Shown: positions 1 to 12,400, numbered from the stretch's first letter. The stretch: 64,000 nucleotides of DNA from Notospermus geniculatus (GCA_002633025.1 NMRB01001988.1:68261-132260), one strand, 5' to 3'. The notes: a model not told the origin generated them from the letters alone. Made by a program: numbers and translations.

Positions 1-2150
1 ATTACCTCTCCAATGACCTCAATTGCCCTCAGTGACCTTGACTTCTTAAAATTCTGACATATATATAGATTGTCACTTTTCGCTTAAATCATCCCTGAGT
101 CATTCTCGACGAAAGGTACCGGGTAGTATACCAAATGATAAATATTGAATTACAGGTCCTGAATGAAAAGATATGACATTTCGTGTGACTTATCCCATTC
201 GTGGCGTTCGGATGACAAAGGATGGATTCTCGGGTCAAGAGTACATTGTAACAACTGAATGCTTTCATTCTGTTCCGGTTGAGTGCACCTGCACAATGAA
301 AACTGTTTACGACATATCTCGGAAATATCCTCAATATTTTCATATTTGATTAATGGGCCGATTAAACTACAATCTCATTTTGTAAAGATAAGATTCCAGT
401 AGCCAGAGGCGTGTGGATCCGTTATTTGTTCCTTCATACCAACGGTTTAAGATGAGAGCCTTTATTTGTGCAGACGGAAGTTATACGGAGTGGTAATAAA
501 CTACTGTTAACTGTTAACTATTGGTAAAAATAGTGTTCACCATCAGCCTGACAAAGAATTTGCACAATGCCTCTTACCCAAATATGGACATAAGTTTCCA
601 TTACAACCGAAGTTTGTGAATAAGGCAAGTAAAAACGTTGGTCCACTTCGAATACTAGTAGGTTGCAGCACAGAATCAATGCATTGCAGAAAGCAGGCTA
701 CATGTATGTATGTGCATGCTGGGGTCGGTTGTAAGTGATTGGGAGGACATTTTAAGCCTGGGAGAAGTTTAAACCGAGTTGTTGGCGCCATTTCTAAGTG
801 CACTATACATTACTCTACAACTGTACCGTGAAGTTTTTCACATAGTGTGCCCACACTCGAATACAAGGTTGAACACTTGATATCCCACTGCAAATGCAAA
901 GTGAAGAGTGCGTTAGTATGTTAACTCGGTTGACAAACAGTTTTTCCGCAGTCTGGTCCTTTTTTTCTATCTTCAATCCCATTCTGTCCTCGCTTGTTTC
1001 CACTCCTTCACATTCGAGGGTTCGCGTCGTGATGTTGTTTGGAAACACAAGATAAAATTTTATTTACATTATTTTTTCCATGCGTTACTATTACTTTTGC
1101 ATTGTCCACATTATGTACGTACACTCAATATTACCAAGTACTGTTTGTCTGCATTCTGGTTGGACACAAAAAGTTGAAATTGAGTCGTTTTGTAGACAAT
1201 GAGAAATACACATTTTTTTATCTTGTATTTGTACGCTTTTAACATAACGTGATACCGTCGAGGGATGGTCACGAAGCGCCTTCTCCCAATAGAAAATCAA
1301 ATTCCTGACTTTGGTTTGCAGTAATGTGTATTGAATACATGTAATGTACATGTACTTAAAGTACAGTAAGACCAAAAGTTTGGGCTTACATCCGTACGTT
1401 TCTTGTGCTGTCGAATGCGATATTGGAGAATAATTCAATAGAGTCTAGCCTATTAAGTAGTTCACCGATCACGATTTCTCATAGGTGGCCATAATGAGTC
1501 TGATGACATTTCCGAAATAAATAAATAGTTCAATAAATGTAATTGGTAACAGCGAAAAAGACAGAAACCTTAGCCAAATCACTCGTGTGAAATGAAACAC
1601 ACTAAAGTGCATGCAGGCCTAACTGTGGTGATTACAACGTAATTAATATTTATGTGCATCGAAAGAAAATTGATGTCAATACTTTAAAAATCCCTGTCGC
1701 ATCATATGTGATATGAAACACAAGTACACGTACTGGTATTGGACTAACTGCATGTAACTAAACAACGTCGAAGGAAACTGATGTGGATACTGGCAAAATT
1801 TCCCAATCCCACCACTGCTGAAATGAAATACACCAAAATCGCTGTTGTAAAGTCACTGAGGTATGGCGTGGCCGAAGGTTGGTGATGGTCGGCATTGCTG
1901 ACCACACAGCAGGCTGTTGGTATCTTCGAGTCCAAGTCCCGAAACCGATGCTTTTGATACGATAATGTTGGATGAGCTAGATATCAGTGGCACAGGCATG
2001 TCTGTGTAACTTACAACTGCGATTTTGGTGTATATTATATTGGCTACAAGCATAGGAATAACTCTGATGGCATATACTTTATATCTTATATGTAGCTGTG
2101 ATGATATGAATACAATGTGTAATTAACTGTTAATGACGAAGACATTGATG

Positions 2151-2192
2151 TATTTTAGTGAATGAAACCTATATTTTAGTGAATGAAACCTA
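2151..2192. repeat. 21-bp tandem duplication
   Basis: TATTTTAGTGAATGAAACCTA occurs twice head to tail. Confidence 0.9.
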
Positions 2193-2424
2193 CGTCTTGG
2201 CCTTAACAACAAAGATTAAGACATGATGTGCTTCTGACTATCCCATCGCTCGTGAAATGAAAAAGGTCTACATGAGTATCATGAAATGTGTATTGTTAAC
2301 TGCAAAAGCTTGCAAAATCAATTGGAATGAATACATGTATATTATCCTTGTCACCAGATCATGAAATAGATGTTACTGTTAAAGCGTTAACGACGAAGCA
2401 AAATTCGATCGGGCGGCTGGCGAT

Positions 2425-2560
2425 CTGGGGCCTGTTTCATAAAGTTCGCTCGCTTATCTATTTTTGCTATAAGCTAATGATACCTTCAACCAAATGGAAA
2501 ATGCATTGAAGTTAATGCTACCATTAGCCTAAAGTCACTTTATGAAACAACAGGCCCCTG
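2425..2560. mobile_element. Fold-back MITE, CTGGGGCCTG..TTTCATAAAG ends
   Basis: The left end CTGGGGCCTGTTTCATAAAG is inverted at the right end (CTTTATGAAACAACAGGCCCCTG). There is no coding capacity. Confidence 0.75.
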
Positions 2561-3349
2561 AAATTAGTAGAGAATGTTAGTACTCACCCTGTGTGGTTTT
2601 CTGTTTGAATTAGAGGTGTCGAGCTTTCTCTTAGTTCAGATTCCTAAAGTACGAATTTGGTCCAAGAAGTGGTTCCAAGATGTGGTATTCCGCTAACGTT
2701 GTCCGTTCATTGCCGCATTCACGTGAAACAAAAAGCAACTACATGTAGCGTTGTCTGACGTAAGCCCTTCAGTTTGTGATGGGTAGCTCGCCTTATAAAC
2801 TTTTGGTCAGGCCTAGATGAAAGGGACACGCAGTGTTATCTTCTCCCGTACTGTCCAACGTACATGTAAGTGCGGAAGTTTCCCGTGAACATCAATGATG
2901 CTTCCTGCCTTCCAAATGTCAGCGGCACAGCCGCACCACGTGTAAATACCGGTAGATTCGCGGATATAACGCCCGCGATTCACAGAATTTCTATAGAGAA
3001 AGTTCTGAAAAGAAATATTATAAATTCGCCGAGTTGCCCAACCATAACAATAATGATATTTATGAAAAGAGGGCTGTTGATTCAATGGGAATGCTCTGAT
3101 CTGTGGACGATCGGTCTGCTTTTTGTTGGTGAAGTGGAAGAATGATATTGTGTTGAGTTGAGCAGGTCAGCCAAACGGGGGCGCTGGCCTCTAGTGATGG
3201 TTTTTGGCGGGTCTCCGTCTGACTTGAAACGGTAATTCTTCGAAATTATTTGCGTGTTTGAAAGTGATGTTACATGTCACCAGTATTTGAATTTTCACAG
3301 CAAGAAAGGAAAGCAATAGATTTCAAGAATTCCTGGTTCAGACCTACAT

Positions 3350-3650
3350 CAGGCGCGGATCCAAGGGGGTGGGGAGCGCACCGGGCGCACGTCCTCCGCC
3401 CTTTTGGCCAACAAATCTGTAAACTCGACCGTGAAATTCTGATATATTGCACTGAGCACATCGTTGAAATTCACCGCAATATTCCAGAAGCCTCCTTAAC
3501 TCTAAGGTCCACTTAAAGCTATTGTATCTGCCCTGCAAATAATCGCTAAAGGTAAACCTTAGAGTTAAGGAAGTTTCTAGAACTTAATACGGCCCAATGT
3601 TTCTTGCACAGTGCACCCCCCTCTTTTCCAAAATCGTGGATCCGCCCCTG
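3350..3650. mobile_element. MITE with CAGGGGCGGATCCA ends
   Basis: The ends are CAGGCGCGGATCCAAGGGGG and TGGATCCGCCCCTG inverted. An inner inverted repeat lies at 3495-3570 (CCTTAACTCTAAGGT and its complement). The same family recurs at 21566-21742. Confidence 0.75.
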
Positions 3651-5097
3651 CGCATTCAGGTTTTTGTATGGGTTTCTTGTCGAACCTACGGCACCCTGAC
3701 GTAACATGGCAGCCAAGCTTGGGAAAGGCCATGTTTTTTTTGTCGGCCATCTGCGCACGAAATGATGGCGGTTCTTCTTCCCAGATTTCTGACGTCCGCC
3801 CGCGTGCCAAGTACCAAATCTTGCGACCAACGCGTATTATCTTCGACGACAATCGTCTTCTTCGCAGACACACGCACGTACGAACTAGTGTGCGAGGTTA
3901 TACCTGAAGTGGTGGCGATGAGAACCCGCACACGCGCACATACGCACACATGTTCGCTGTCAGAAACTCCCTGAACATCCGACAAAGGAAACGTGACAGC
4001 GAAGAGGTGAGAGACACCTATGGACAGCAAACAGAATCCCGATTCAATCGCGATGGATGTCAAATGATTATTGAACTCCCTCGATGCTTTTATATCGCTC
4101 GATATTTCGCCGTGAATAGAGGGATTTTCAATGGCTTCTCTGCCAGGCAACGGCATAAACATACGGTGGATGTGCACCAGATCTGTACGGTAAACGTCTC
4201 CAGTCAACAAGCAGGTGAGATTTTAAATATTCATTCTAATTTTGCCCTCCATGCTTTATTTTGGTGATTTCGAAGGTGATTTTTGTTAGGAAATAGTTGT
4301 GTCTTGGGGTAGGAAGGGACATTGGTCCTAACGCATGCGTGAGCTTGGGCCTAGTCCTTCATCGATGTCGCCAAGGTGTGCATTGTGCATTAATGTATAT
4401 GATCATACCCTGCATGCCCTGTACACAAATGGTTCTCAAGCTGTCGCGGGTTCGATTCCCCTTTGTGGACGAATATTTTGCTTAGCCTATGAAACTGTAG
4501 CATAGCCCATGGCTTCCGCTACCTGCCCCCGTGGTGAAAACGACATGTGGTAGTGGTTATTCCGAAGCATCCGACTTGGGCGTTAGTACAAATGACTAGG
4601 CCTAGTTGCCAACAGGCCGAGTGTTCTAGTTCCTCAACGGCTTGCCGTCCTTCCTTCCTAGATGTATTCTGCTTTGAATTATCAAAACGCCAGACGGTAT
4701 GTTCTGTCACGCGCAATTTTTCTGCTTTTCGTTGGGAAGTGAAGTCACAAAATTTGTTGCTCTAAAATCCGGGGTGGGTGGGAGGTGGAGGTCTACGTGC
4801 CACAGAGACATTAGCCTGTATGCACAACATCAAATGCGCCAAGCGAACAAATAAATGCAAAATAGGTCACGAATATGTCGACCTGTTAGCGAATGTAATC
4901 AAAATTCCTTACACTTAATTCGATTTATACTCATCGCGAAGATGTCTTCACCAAAACTTTCAATTTGTGCCAGTCATGCGAAACATGAGTCTATTCAAAT
5001 GAACACAGTACGGCCAACCACAAAACAAGAAGGTCTTTCTTCGTACAAGCGGGAAGAGAGGTGATGGATATAGGCCTAGGTGTTGTTATCATGTTTT

Positions 5098-5336
5098 GGG
5101 CGTAGCTAGCTTTTATGGCCTGGGGGGGGGGCAAAGTTGACCCTTCGGTGCGTGCACTGGGAAGGGGTCCTCCCTCCCCCCAAAAATGAAAATCTCGATC
5201 CTCTCAGACGCATTTTCCCCGCATCTGACACCACAATAACTAGGCTTGAAGAGGGGAAATGACCTTTTAGTGGAAAAAGTTGTTTTGTCCCTTTTTGCTC
5301 GGGGGGGGGGGNCCCCCCCCGCTCGTTACGCCCCTG
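5098..5336. mobile_element. MITE with GGGCGTAGCTAGC ends, contains assembly N
   Basis: GGGCGTAGCTAGC at the left and GCTCGTTACGCCCCTG at the right. A G-run/N/C-run at 5301-5320 marks an assembly fold-back or homopolymer problem. It is related to 44339-44638. Confidence 0.65.
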
Positions 5337-5474
5337 ATGTTGGGGACTGGATTAATCATGGCTGAATCATCCCGCAAATTATTGCTTAGTCCTACTTTCG
5401 TTAATCAAAAATTGATATTTTGGGTTACATGTACTTCCGAGGGACAATCCATCCTTCATTCTTTATGGTTTCAG

Positions 5475-5546
5475 ATTGATAAGAATACCGCCATGCAACA
5501 CGATCCATCCACGTGCACTTGTCCGTGCCATGTCGTCTGCGAGCAC
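5475..5546 (+). CDS. Paralogue exon with CTCPCH motif
   Basis: Acceptor TTATGGTTTCAG ends at 5474 and the donor CAC|GTACGT follows. It reads IDKNTAMQHDPSTCTCPCH then VVCEH, 24 codons, phase 0. The ATG at 5493 may be the start codon. It resembles exon 1 of the minus-strand gene but lacks its charged helix. Confidence 0.55.
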
Positions 5547-5599
5547 GTACGTACACGTCTACTTCGAATAGGGGTCCTATGGGCGCAAATGTGAAGAAA

Positions 5600-5724
5600 C
5601 CAGGGTCCCTATTTATAAACATACTTAAGTCAAAGTGTGACACTTATCTTTTGTGTTGAACAATGGATAAGTGTCACACTAAGACTTACATGATTGTAAG
5701 TAGTTTTATGAATATGGGCCCAGG
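5600..5724. mobile_element. Fold-back MITE, CCAGGGTCCCTATTTATAAAC ends
   Basis: An inner palindrome AGTGTGACACTTATC / GATAAGTGTCACACT and outer ends related to CCCTGGGCCCATATTCATAAAAC. It lies between exons of the DUF1330-like paralogue. Confidence 0.7.
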
Positions 5725-5751
5725 GAAATTGTGTTGTATTGGATTTTCCAT

Positions 5752-5885
5752 CAGGACCGAAGCCAAAGCGTTATTGTGCCTGTTACGTGTGGAAGAGGCC
5801 ATCGCAAGCTACCCATGTTCCTTGCCCTCGCTAAGGCACAAGATACATAGCACCACGGCTTACTGTGCTCCATGCTTAGGAGGCA
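5752..5885 (+). repeat. Dispersed repeat shared with 20930-21080
   Basis: Both copies contain GAGGCCATC-CAAGCTAC-CATGTTCC and GCACCACGGCTTACTGT. The second copy runs straight into a SINE. Confidence 0.6.
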
Positions 5886-5929
5886 CACTCCGAAAGTAAT
5901 CCCTTACACTTGTCTTTTTACCATTCTAG

Positions 5930-6109
5930 CGCAGGGCGAGCCAGGCAAGCAGCCGAAGTGGGGCCAAGAAAGCCTCCGAACCATTCACTCAGGTGTTGGT
6001 GATGATACGTGTCCATGAGGGGATGTATCAGCGGTACATCAACTCCATAAGCAGTGTTAAGTCCATCCTGAATGTGTACGGAGGGAAGTCGCTTGGGATT
6101 GTCGACCAT
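5930..6109 (+). CDS. Paralogue exon, first half of DUF1330-like domain 1
   Basis: Acceptor TTTACCATTCTAG, donor CAT|GTGAGT, phase 0 at both ends. It encodes RRASQASSRSGAKKASEPF, then QVLVMIRVHEGMYQRYINS and SVKSILNVYGGKSLGIVDH. It is colinear with exon 2 of the minus-strand gene at about 40 percent identity by eye. Confidence 0.7.
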
Positions 6110-6330
6110 GTGAGTACATTTGCTTCTCGATGATTTGATTTCATATCTAAAAAAAACGATGCATGCGCATGAAGTACAATAGTACATCAACTAGGTCCGA
6201 ATGGACCACGACGCGTTAAATGATTATGACTATACCGGCGTTTACACTGCCAAACCGCTGGAGCTATACCCTTCCGAATAAAATAAGGAACACAGTGGCC
6301 CTTTTTTTGAAAATAGTGATTTTCACTTCT

Positions 6331-6404
6331 GGGGCCGTATGCACCAAGCGAAGTTGTGGATCAGCCTGAGTTCAAAATAATCTTCATTTGGTGCATACGG
6401 CCCC
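6331..6404. mobile_element. Short fold-back MITE, GGGGCCGTATGCACCAA ends
   Basis: GGGGCCGTATGCACCAA at the left and TTGGTGCATACGGCCCC at the right, perfect inverted ends. It sits where the paralogue is missing two exons. A larger relative is at 19342-19490. Confidence 0.85.
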
Positions 6405-6442
6405 TGGAGCTTGTTAACTTACCCCTCAATTTCTCCTTGCAG

Positions 6443-6561
6443 AGGGAGCGGATAAAATGAAGGAAACCTTGGAAAGGCTGACCTGCGGATGTCGTGTTCT
6501 GTTGGAAACGAACACCAACATGCCGGCCACTCCGAGCTACAAACGACCTTTCTATTGTTGA
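6443..6561 (+). CDS. Paralogue terminal exon
   Basis: Acceptor TTTCTCCTTGCAG in phase 1. It encodes GADKMKETLERLTCGCRVLL, then ETNTNMPATPSYKRPFYC and TGA at 6559-6561. It is homologous to exon 5 of the minus-strand gene. The upstream exon ends in the wrong phase to join it. Confidence 0.6.
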
Positions 6562-7047
6562 ATTTCGAACCAACAGACCCTTGCCATCCTTTTATGGCGC
6601 AAGGAAATTTTTATCGCTTCGGTCAGTTAAATGTACCTGCGATTCTTTGGCCCAAGAAAAATATACATCTCGGGAGCTGACATCTTTTGACATTGGTAGT
6701 TAAAACTTTCAAGGAAGGGTCCCTCTTCTACCGACTGATGATGACAATTTTCATTTAATTTTAGACAAATTATGAATTTTTCTCTTAGTGCCTCTATCAT
6801 CACACGTCATGGTTCAATTTTATTGAAAAGAGTGAACCTTATTTTCGAAGAGTGAACCTTGCGATATGACGTAAACTTCTTGTTGTCTAGTTGACAAAGA
6901 ACGTGACCGATTTGATGTATTTTCCTTATTATTAACCCACCTCTCAGAAGAAATTCCATAACTGGCCAGTTTACTTGTCAGGGAAAAAGCAACTGGCGTT
7001 GAGAAAATTGGTCAAGGTGGTATTTATTCCAAGAGGTGAGCCTTTAA

Positions 7048-7528
7048 GGGGTCATTCAAGTATGACATGCGCAATATTTTGGAAATTTTTGACCCCCCTC
7101 CCCCCCTGTAGGCCTACACACGGCATACACATCTATGAAGACCACCTCCCCCTGTACACACGGCATACACATCTATGAAGACCCCCCTCCCCCTATACCG
7201 TATACGCAAAAAGTGTGAAATGACAATGCATATACAGGGCTCCAGCTACCATTAGCGTTGGCAGCAATTTGCTTCATTTTTTCCCGTAAAAATTGGCTCC
7301 TAAAAATGCCATTTGCTACAATTTTCGTAAAAATCACGTTTTTTTGAGAATTCACTTTGTAGTGTTGATCAAGATGACATTTTGACTCCCATCAATTTAT
7401 AAAAGGTGCGTATGCAAAATTGCATACACACAGCAAGTGACCCCCCTCCCCCTGTACGCTCTCCATACGCATAGCTGACACCCCCCCCCCTCCCCCAGCT
7501 GCGTATATGTAATACTTGAATGATCCCT
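7048..7528. mobile_element. Element with GGGGTCATTCAAGTAT ends and internal tandem repeats
   Basis: GGGGTCATTCAAGTATGAC at the left and AATACTTGAATGATCCCT at the right. The interior has tandem CATACACATCTATGAAGAC units (7120-7195) and C-rich tracts. Confidence 0.65.
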
Positions 7529-8005
7529 AATGAGGTTAACATGAGCAGCGAACATGAAGTTCTTTCCGTTAAAATTAAGGACCACTTTTTACCTTCCGTA
7601 GTGTGTGTCAAAAGTACTGTATAAAAATCAGGGATTAGACGTAGTGAATAGCACCCTTTTCCACACCTCATGACCTCTTGGCGCTAACAAATCATTCGAT
7701 CCTTTGAAAAATCACAAAAATATATCTCAGCAAAGAACAGTATTTGTCACAGAAAATTCACCCTTGACGTTTTCGAAGTGAAAAAAGTTATAATGGCCTA
7801 CACACATCGCATGTGATTCTTATTAGACATATTAGAATGCAGGGGGAGAGACAGAAGACCCTCATGAACGAAGTGTGTTTAGGATTTTCTTATTCCTTTT
7901 CTCGTCTTCGACTGAATGCGTCAAGACTTGTACGAAATTGCAGATGTATTTACATTTTTAAGGTGGATTTTAGAATACTCAATTAAGGTATTCAGGCAGC
8001 ACGAT

Positions 8006-8227
8006 AAAGGAGCACGGTGTGCGATCTCTTACGGGTAACTTGACTGCCGACGTAGAGGGAGCCACCTGGCGGCAGTAACCCGAACTACAAAAATTCATTA
8101 CAAAATGTACGTAGTAAATCGGGTCCATTCGCCGACAACTTGCATGTAGTTTAATAGTCCCTTGCGTTGGAGAGGGGCGCGGTGGCGCCGGCTGTCGAGA
8201 AAAAGTGGCAATACCGGGCTCCTTTAA
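8006..8227. mobile_element. MITE with AAAGGAGCACGGT ends
   Basis: AAAGGAGCACGGT at the left, ATACCGGGCTCCTTT at the right. It holds GGCGCCGGCTGTCGA also seen (inverted) in the element at 40981-41199. Confidence 0.65.
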
Positions 8228-9217
8228 ATCATGACTTTTGACCACTTGATAATGTGATATGGATCAGCAGGGTTAGCACTCAGTTTTAAAGAAAAGCAAT
8301 GTAAATTTTCGGAAATAAAATGTATTAATTTGGTATCTTTTCATTTTGAGTGAATTCCTTGCGTGTGTAATTTATCAGCCCGCACGTGCTCAAATGAAGG
8401 TGCCGGCAGTACGCCTGTTCTGCTGGACGTAAAGCGTGGTGCCATCCTTCCAATCACCTGAACAACGTAGAAAGCTCTTTTCGCTCTTTCGAGTGCCTAC
8501 ATGTACCTTGATACATTGATAGAACGAGGGCAGAATTGATGGCGTACACGTATAAACCAAACCTGATTCATCTTTATCCGGTTCTGATGAACTACCCTCT
8601 TGCAAATGAAAATTGGGCACAGAAATAACACCAACAAACAAACAAAGAACGTGTCTCCAAGACAGTAACGTATATTTTGTTTTCAGCGTGACACTAAAAG
8701 ATAAAATGTACATAGAAGTAGCTTTATATACAGTTAGTAGTCCATTCTATGGAAAGTACATGCACATGTATGTGCCGTCCGTTTCCTGTGAAGGATGATC
8801 TTGGCTGTTAGTAGGCCCAACACAATTTTGAAATTCTTTGCAATTGGTTATTTTTTTGTCATTGACAATTTCTGCTTTGTGAAATTTGCATGTACAAATT
8901 TCACAAATGGCTTATTTATGGGTTCTCCGGCTGCATGAATAACTGCTGCGAAAAATCCTAAACACAGAGCCTTGGAAAATGATGCTTGTTTCGGATAAAA
9001 ATGCAGACGAAATCGTTGGTACTTGACAGGTAATCTGACTGATGATTTCTTGCCGGTAGGTGGCTCGTCAATCTCTGCCCACACTGTACATGTAGTGAGC
9101 TCCGTATTTTATACATTCTTCATTCAAAGTCTTTTTAAAAATCTGTCAGGTTTTTTTCAGGCGCTTTAGAACATCGTACATCTACGTTTAGCATCCGTAA
9201 ATGATTTGAAATAGCTC

Positions 9218-9223
9218 TTTATT
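9218..9223 (-). promoter_or_regulatory. Polyadenylation signal for the DUF1330-like gene
   Basis: AATAAA on the minus strand, about 100 nt past the stop codon of exon 5. Confidence 0.5.
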
Positions 9224-9320
9224 TTTCTCTAAATTGTATAATGAAAAATCAACAACAATATCGAAAGAACCTGAGGTAAGCGAATCCGCGACGCTGCAAG
9301 CCTTGGTACAAAAATGTCAT

Positions 9321-9451
9321 TTAGTGTGGGTGTTGGCAGACAGGCGGCCTCTTGTAGCTTGCCGAAGCCGGGATGTTCGTCTCGAGGTCGGCCAAGGTCA
9401 TACATCCACAGCTACTTTCCATACACCAGCTGTCAGTCTTGGTTGTGGCAC
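9321..9451 (-). CDS. DUF1330-like gene exon 5 (C-terminus)
   Basis: Acceptor TTCCTCTCTCATTGAAG in phase 1, stop TAA at 9321-9323. It encodes ATTKTDSWCMESSCGCMTL, then ADLETNIPASASYKRPPV and CQHPH. The last exon of the plus-strand paralogue has TCGCRVLLETNTNMPATPSY then KRPFYC, so the CGC and SYKRP segments are conserved. Confidence 0.8.
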
Positions 9452-12400
9452 CTTCAATGAGAGAGGAAGAAATGGTGGATTTCAAACCTTTTTGCTTGAT
9501 GATAAACACCCCATCCAAAGCCATTGGTGGTGCAGAAGGCTCAAGGACTTGATCCCAGCGAAAGCCGTGGGTGCTGCTAAAGAGCAGACTCACCCGCATT
9601 TTAGTACATGTACCTGACCAGTGAGACGTCCCACCGAAGCAGCGGGTGCTGCTGAAGGCTCATCGGTACTAAAGTGACTTGAGAGACTTCCCGCCCGGCC
9701 AAACCCTACTCGCCCAAATCGAAATATGTGATGCCCTGCCCAAAGCCATGATGCTGCTGAAGAGTCACCGGAATTAAAAGTACTTGACTTTTAAAGGTAT
9801 GCCCCGGCCAAAGCCATGGATGCTGCTGACGACTCACCAGAATTGAAGTACTTGAAAAAGTCATCCTCGCTCTTCCATTGACAGATGAGGACGTAGCCTG
9901 TGTCCCAGATGCCTCGGAACTTCTCAATGGCGGGACTCGCAGCAACCACAATCGCCCCGGCCTTCTTGTATTCTGGCAATACGGTGTTGATGAAATCCTC
10001 GTAGAAAATCTCGGGGTCGTTGATGAAGAATGTACCAATGGAACAGAAGTTATAACCTGAAATTTGAACAGGTGGTCTCATAGCCTTTTACGGACTGCCG
10101 AACCAAACAGCGAGTCAGTTACCCTCTAGTTGATACGGACGCACACTGATCCGAGCTGTAGGGAATTAGGGAAGTGATGTCAACAGATATGCTTCTTTGT
10201 CATCCTTGTTCATGAAAGGATGACCAATGGAACAGAAGTTATAACCTGAAATTTGAACAGGTGGTTGGTCTAAGAGCCTTTTACGGACTGCCCTTTGAAA
10301 CAGCGAGTCAGTTACCCTCCAGCTGATACGGGCGCACACTGATGCGAGTTGTAGGAAATTAGGGAAGTGATGTCAACAGATATGCTTCTTTGTCATCCTT
10401 GTTCATGAAAGGATGACCAATGGAACAGAAGTTATAACCTGAAATTTGAACAGGTGGTTGGTCTAAGAGCCTTTTACGGACTGCCCTTTGAAACAGCGAG
10501 TCAGTTACCCTCCAGCTGATACGGGCGCACACTGATGCGAGTTGTAGGAAATTAGGGAAGTGATGTCAACAGATATGCTTCTTTGTCATCCTTGTTCATG
10601 AAAGGATGACCAATGGAACAGAAGTTATAACCTGAAATTTGAACAGGTGGTTGGTCTAAGAGCCTTTTACGGACTGCCCTTTGAAACAGCGAGTCAGTTA
10701 CCCTCCAGCTGATACGGGCGCACACTGATGCGAGTTGTAGGAAATTAGGGAAGTGATGTCAACAGATATGCTTCTTTGTCATCCTTGTTCATGAAAGGAT
10801 GACCAATGGAACAGAAGTTATAACCTGAAATTTGAACAAGTGGTTGGTCTAAGAGACTTTTACAGACTGCCATTTCAAACAGCGAGTCAGTTACCCTCTA
10901 GTTGATACGGGCGCACACTGATCCGAGTTGCAGGGAATTAGGGAAGTGATGTCAACAGATCTGCTTCTTTGTCATCCTTGTCCATGAAAGGATGACCTAC
11001 ATGTATCTTAAGTATGTTACTGCAAGTTGAGGGCTGAAGTATTCCATTTCTTTGTGACATATGACGAGGAAACAGACTATACAAGGTGGATGTTCCAGAC
11101 AATGGCTGATATTCATAAAAACTAGCAAGTGCTTAGAAGCATCCGCTTGCTAGCATCTGCTATCTCACCAAGAATTAAGCAGAAGCATGTGCTTATACTT
11201 AGTATCATATTCATAAAAAATAGCATTTGCTTGAGGTGCTTGACTTGCAAGTCGCAAGCAAATGCTTGACTCCTTCAGGACAATCAGGTTTTAAAGTGTT
11301 GCATAAGTTTGGTTATAAGTGATGGTAGGCGTGTAACAAGTTATTTGGTAAGAGATATCCTTTTGTTATTGAGAATACGGGCTGTCTCAGGCCCTTAGCT
11401 AGCATAGGGACAGGGGGCAAATGCCCCCCCCCCGGCAAATTTTGCCAAAATTTTTTTTAAAAGATCATTATTATGTGTCGTTATGTCATGTCATGTCATG
11501 TCATTATGTCGTGAAGTCATGCATGTCATGTCATGGTATGGCATGCCATGCCATGTCATCTCATGTCATGTCATGTCATGCCATGCCATGCCATGCCATG
11601 CCATGNTATAAATCTTTCTCTTCCTTTCAACAAGCTGAATAAACGCTGCCAGGGCAAAGAGTTCTGCTCCTTGCAACTATAAGCTTGGTCTGGAGCAACC
11701 TTGAAAATTCTAAGTGTATGCTTGTAAGCAGATGCTTTTTACGACACTTTATGAATATGAACTTTAGCAAATGCTTTCCAGTATAGCATTGACTAAATGC
11801 TCAAAAAGCAGATGCTTTACCTAATAGCAGAAGGTGATAAGTATAAGCATTAGCTCAGGTTTTATGAATATCGGGCCTAGTTATTGCTTAAAAATCTAAG
11901 TAAAAGCACATGCTTAACTTTTATGAATATCAGCCATTATTTTTGTTCTGGTCGGCCTTAAGATTAAAGTTAACGACTTCTCAAAGTCGAGAAAGAAGGC
12001 CCTGTGAAAGCCTGTGGCCTGGCACCTACCCTTCTTTTTCAAGCTATGTCTCATTGGCAGAGTCAGGATATCAGTTCCACCGAGCCAATCATGTTGATTG
12101 CAGACCGTGTCGGACCGGAACCACTCGCTCGCTTTCTTGAAATTGTCGAAGGTGATCATTCCGAGAGAATAGTCTCCATCCCACCCATTGCCGCTGAGAC
12201 ATTTGAACTGAAACGATACCGAGCCATGGCTGCTGCTGAAGGTTCACCGGGGATTAAAGTACTTGATTGACGACACCCCCACCTAAAGCCATGGATGCTA
12301 CTGACGACTCGTCGGAATTAAAGTACAAGAGTAGGCCTATACAGAGACAACCCGCCCAAAGCCATGGCTGCTGCTGAAGGTTATCGGGATTAAAGTACTT

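Larger units (their letters stand above)
1..5097. other. Intergenic, no gene recognised
   Basis: Only short open frames on both strands with no shared domain or splice-linked exons. Repeats inside are listed separately. A CpG-rich stretch at 3670-4210 is open on both strands (174 residues on the minus strand) but matches nothing I know. Confidence 0.5.
5475..6561 (+). pseudogene. Broken plus-strand paralogue of the DUF1330-like gene
   Basis: Three segments match the minus-strand gene: 5475-5546 (QHDPSTCTCPCHVVCEH), 5930-6109 (domain 1 first half) and 6443-6561 (C-terminal exon). The two exons for the rest of domain 1 and all of domain 2 are absent from the 333-nt gap, which instead holds a small MITE. 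The remaining donor at 6109 is phase 0 and the last acceptor is phase 1, so direct splicing shifts the frame and stops after RERIK. It is therefore a decayed copy, a mis-assembled locus, or a gene for a short protein. Confidence 0.6.
6562..9217. other. Gap between the two DUF1330-like loci
   Basis: Apart from the elements at 7048-7528 and 8006-8227 I see no coding pattern here. The missing paralogue exons are not found in this interval. Confidence 0.5.

Noticed and set aside
3686-4210. 174-residue minus-strand open frame
   Set aside because: The region is CpG-rich and open on both strands. No motif, partner exon or start context supports it.
10166-10994. CRISPR-like array
   Set aside because: Units are directly adjoining 193-bp tandem copies without unique spacers, in a eukaryotic intron.
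12004-12270. Plus-strand open frames of 76-88 residues over exon 3
   Set aside because: They are shadows of the minus-strand exon, which has matching splice sites and a homologous domain.
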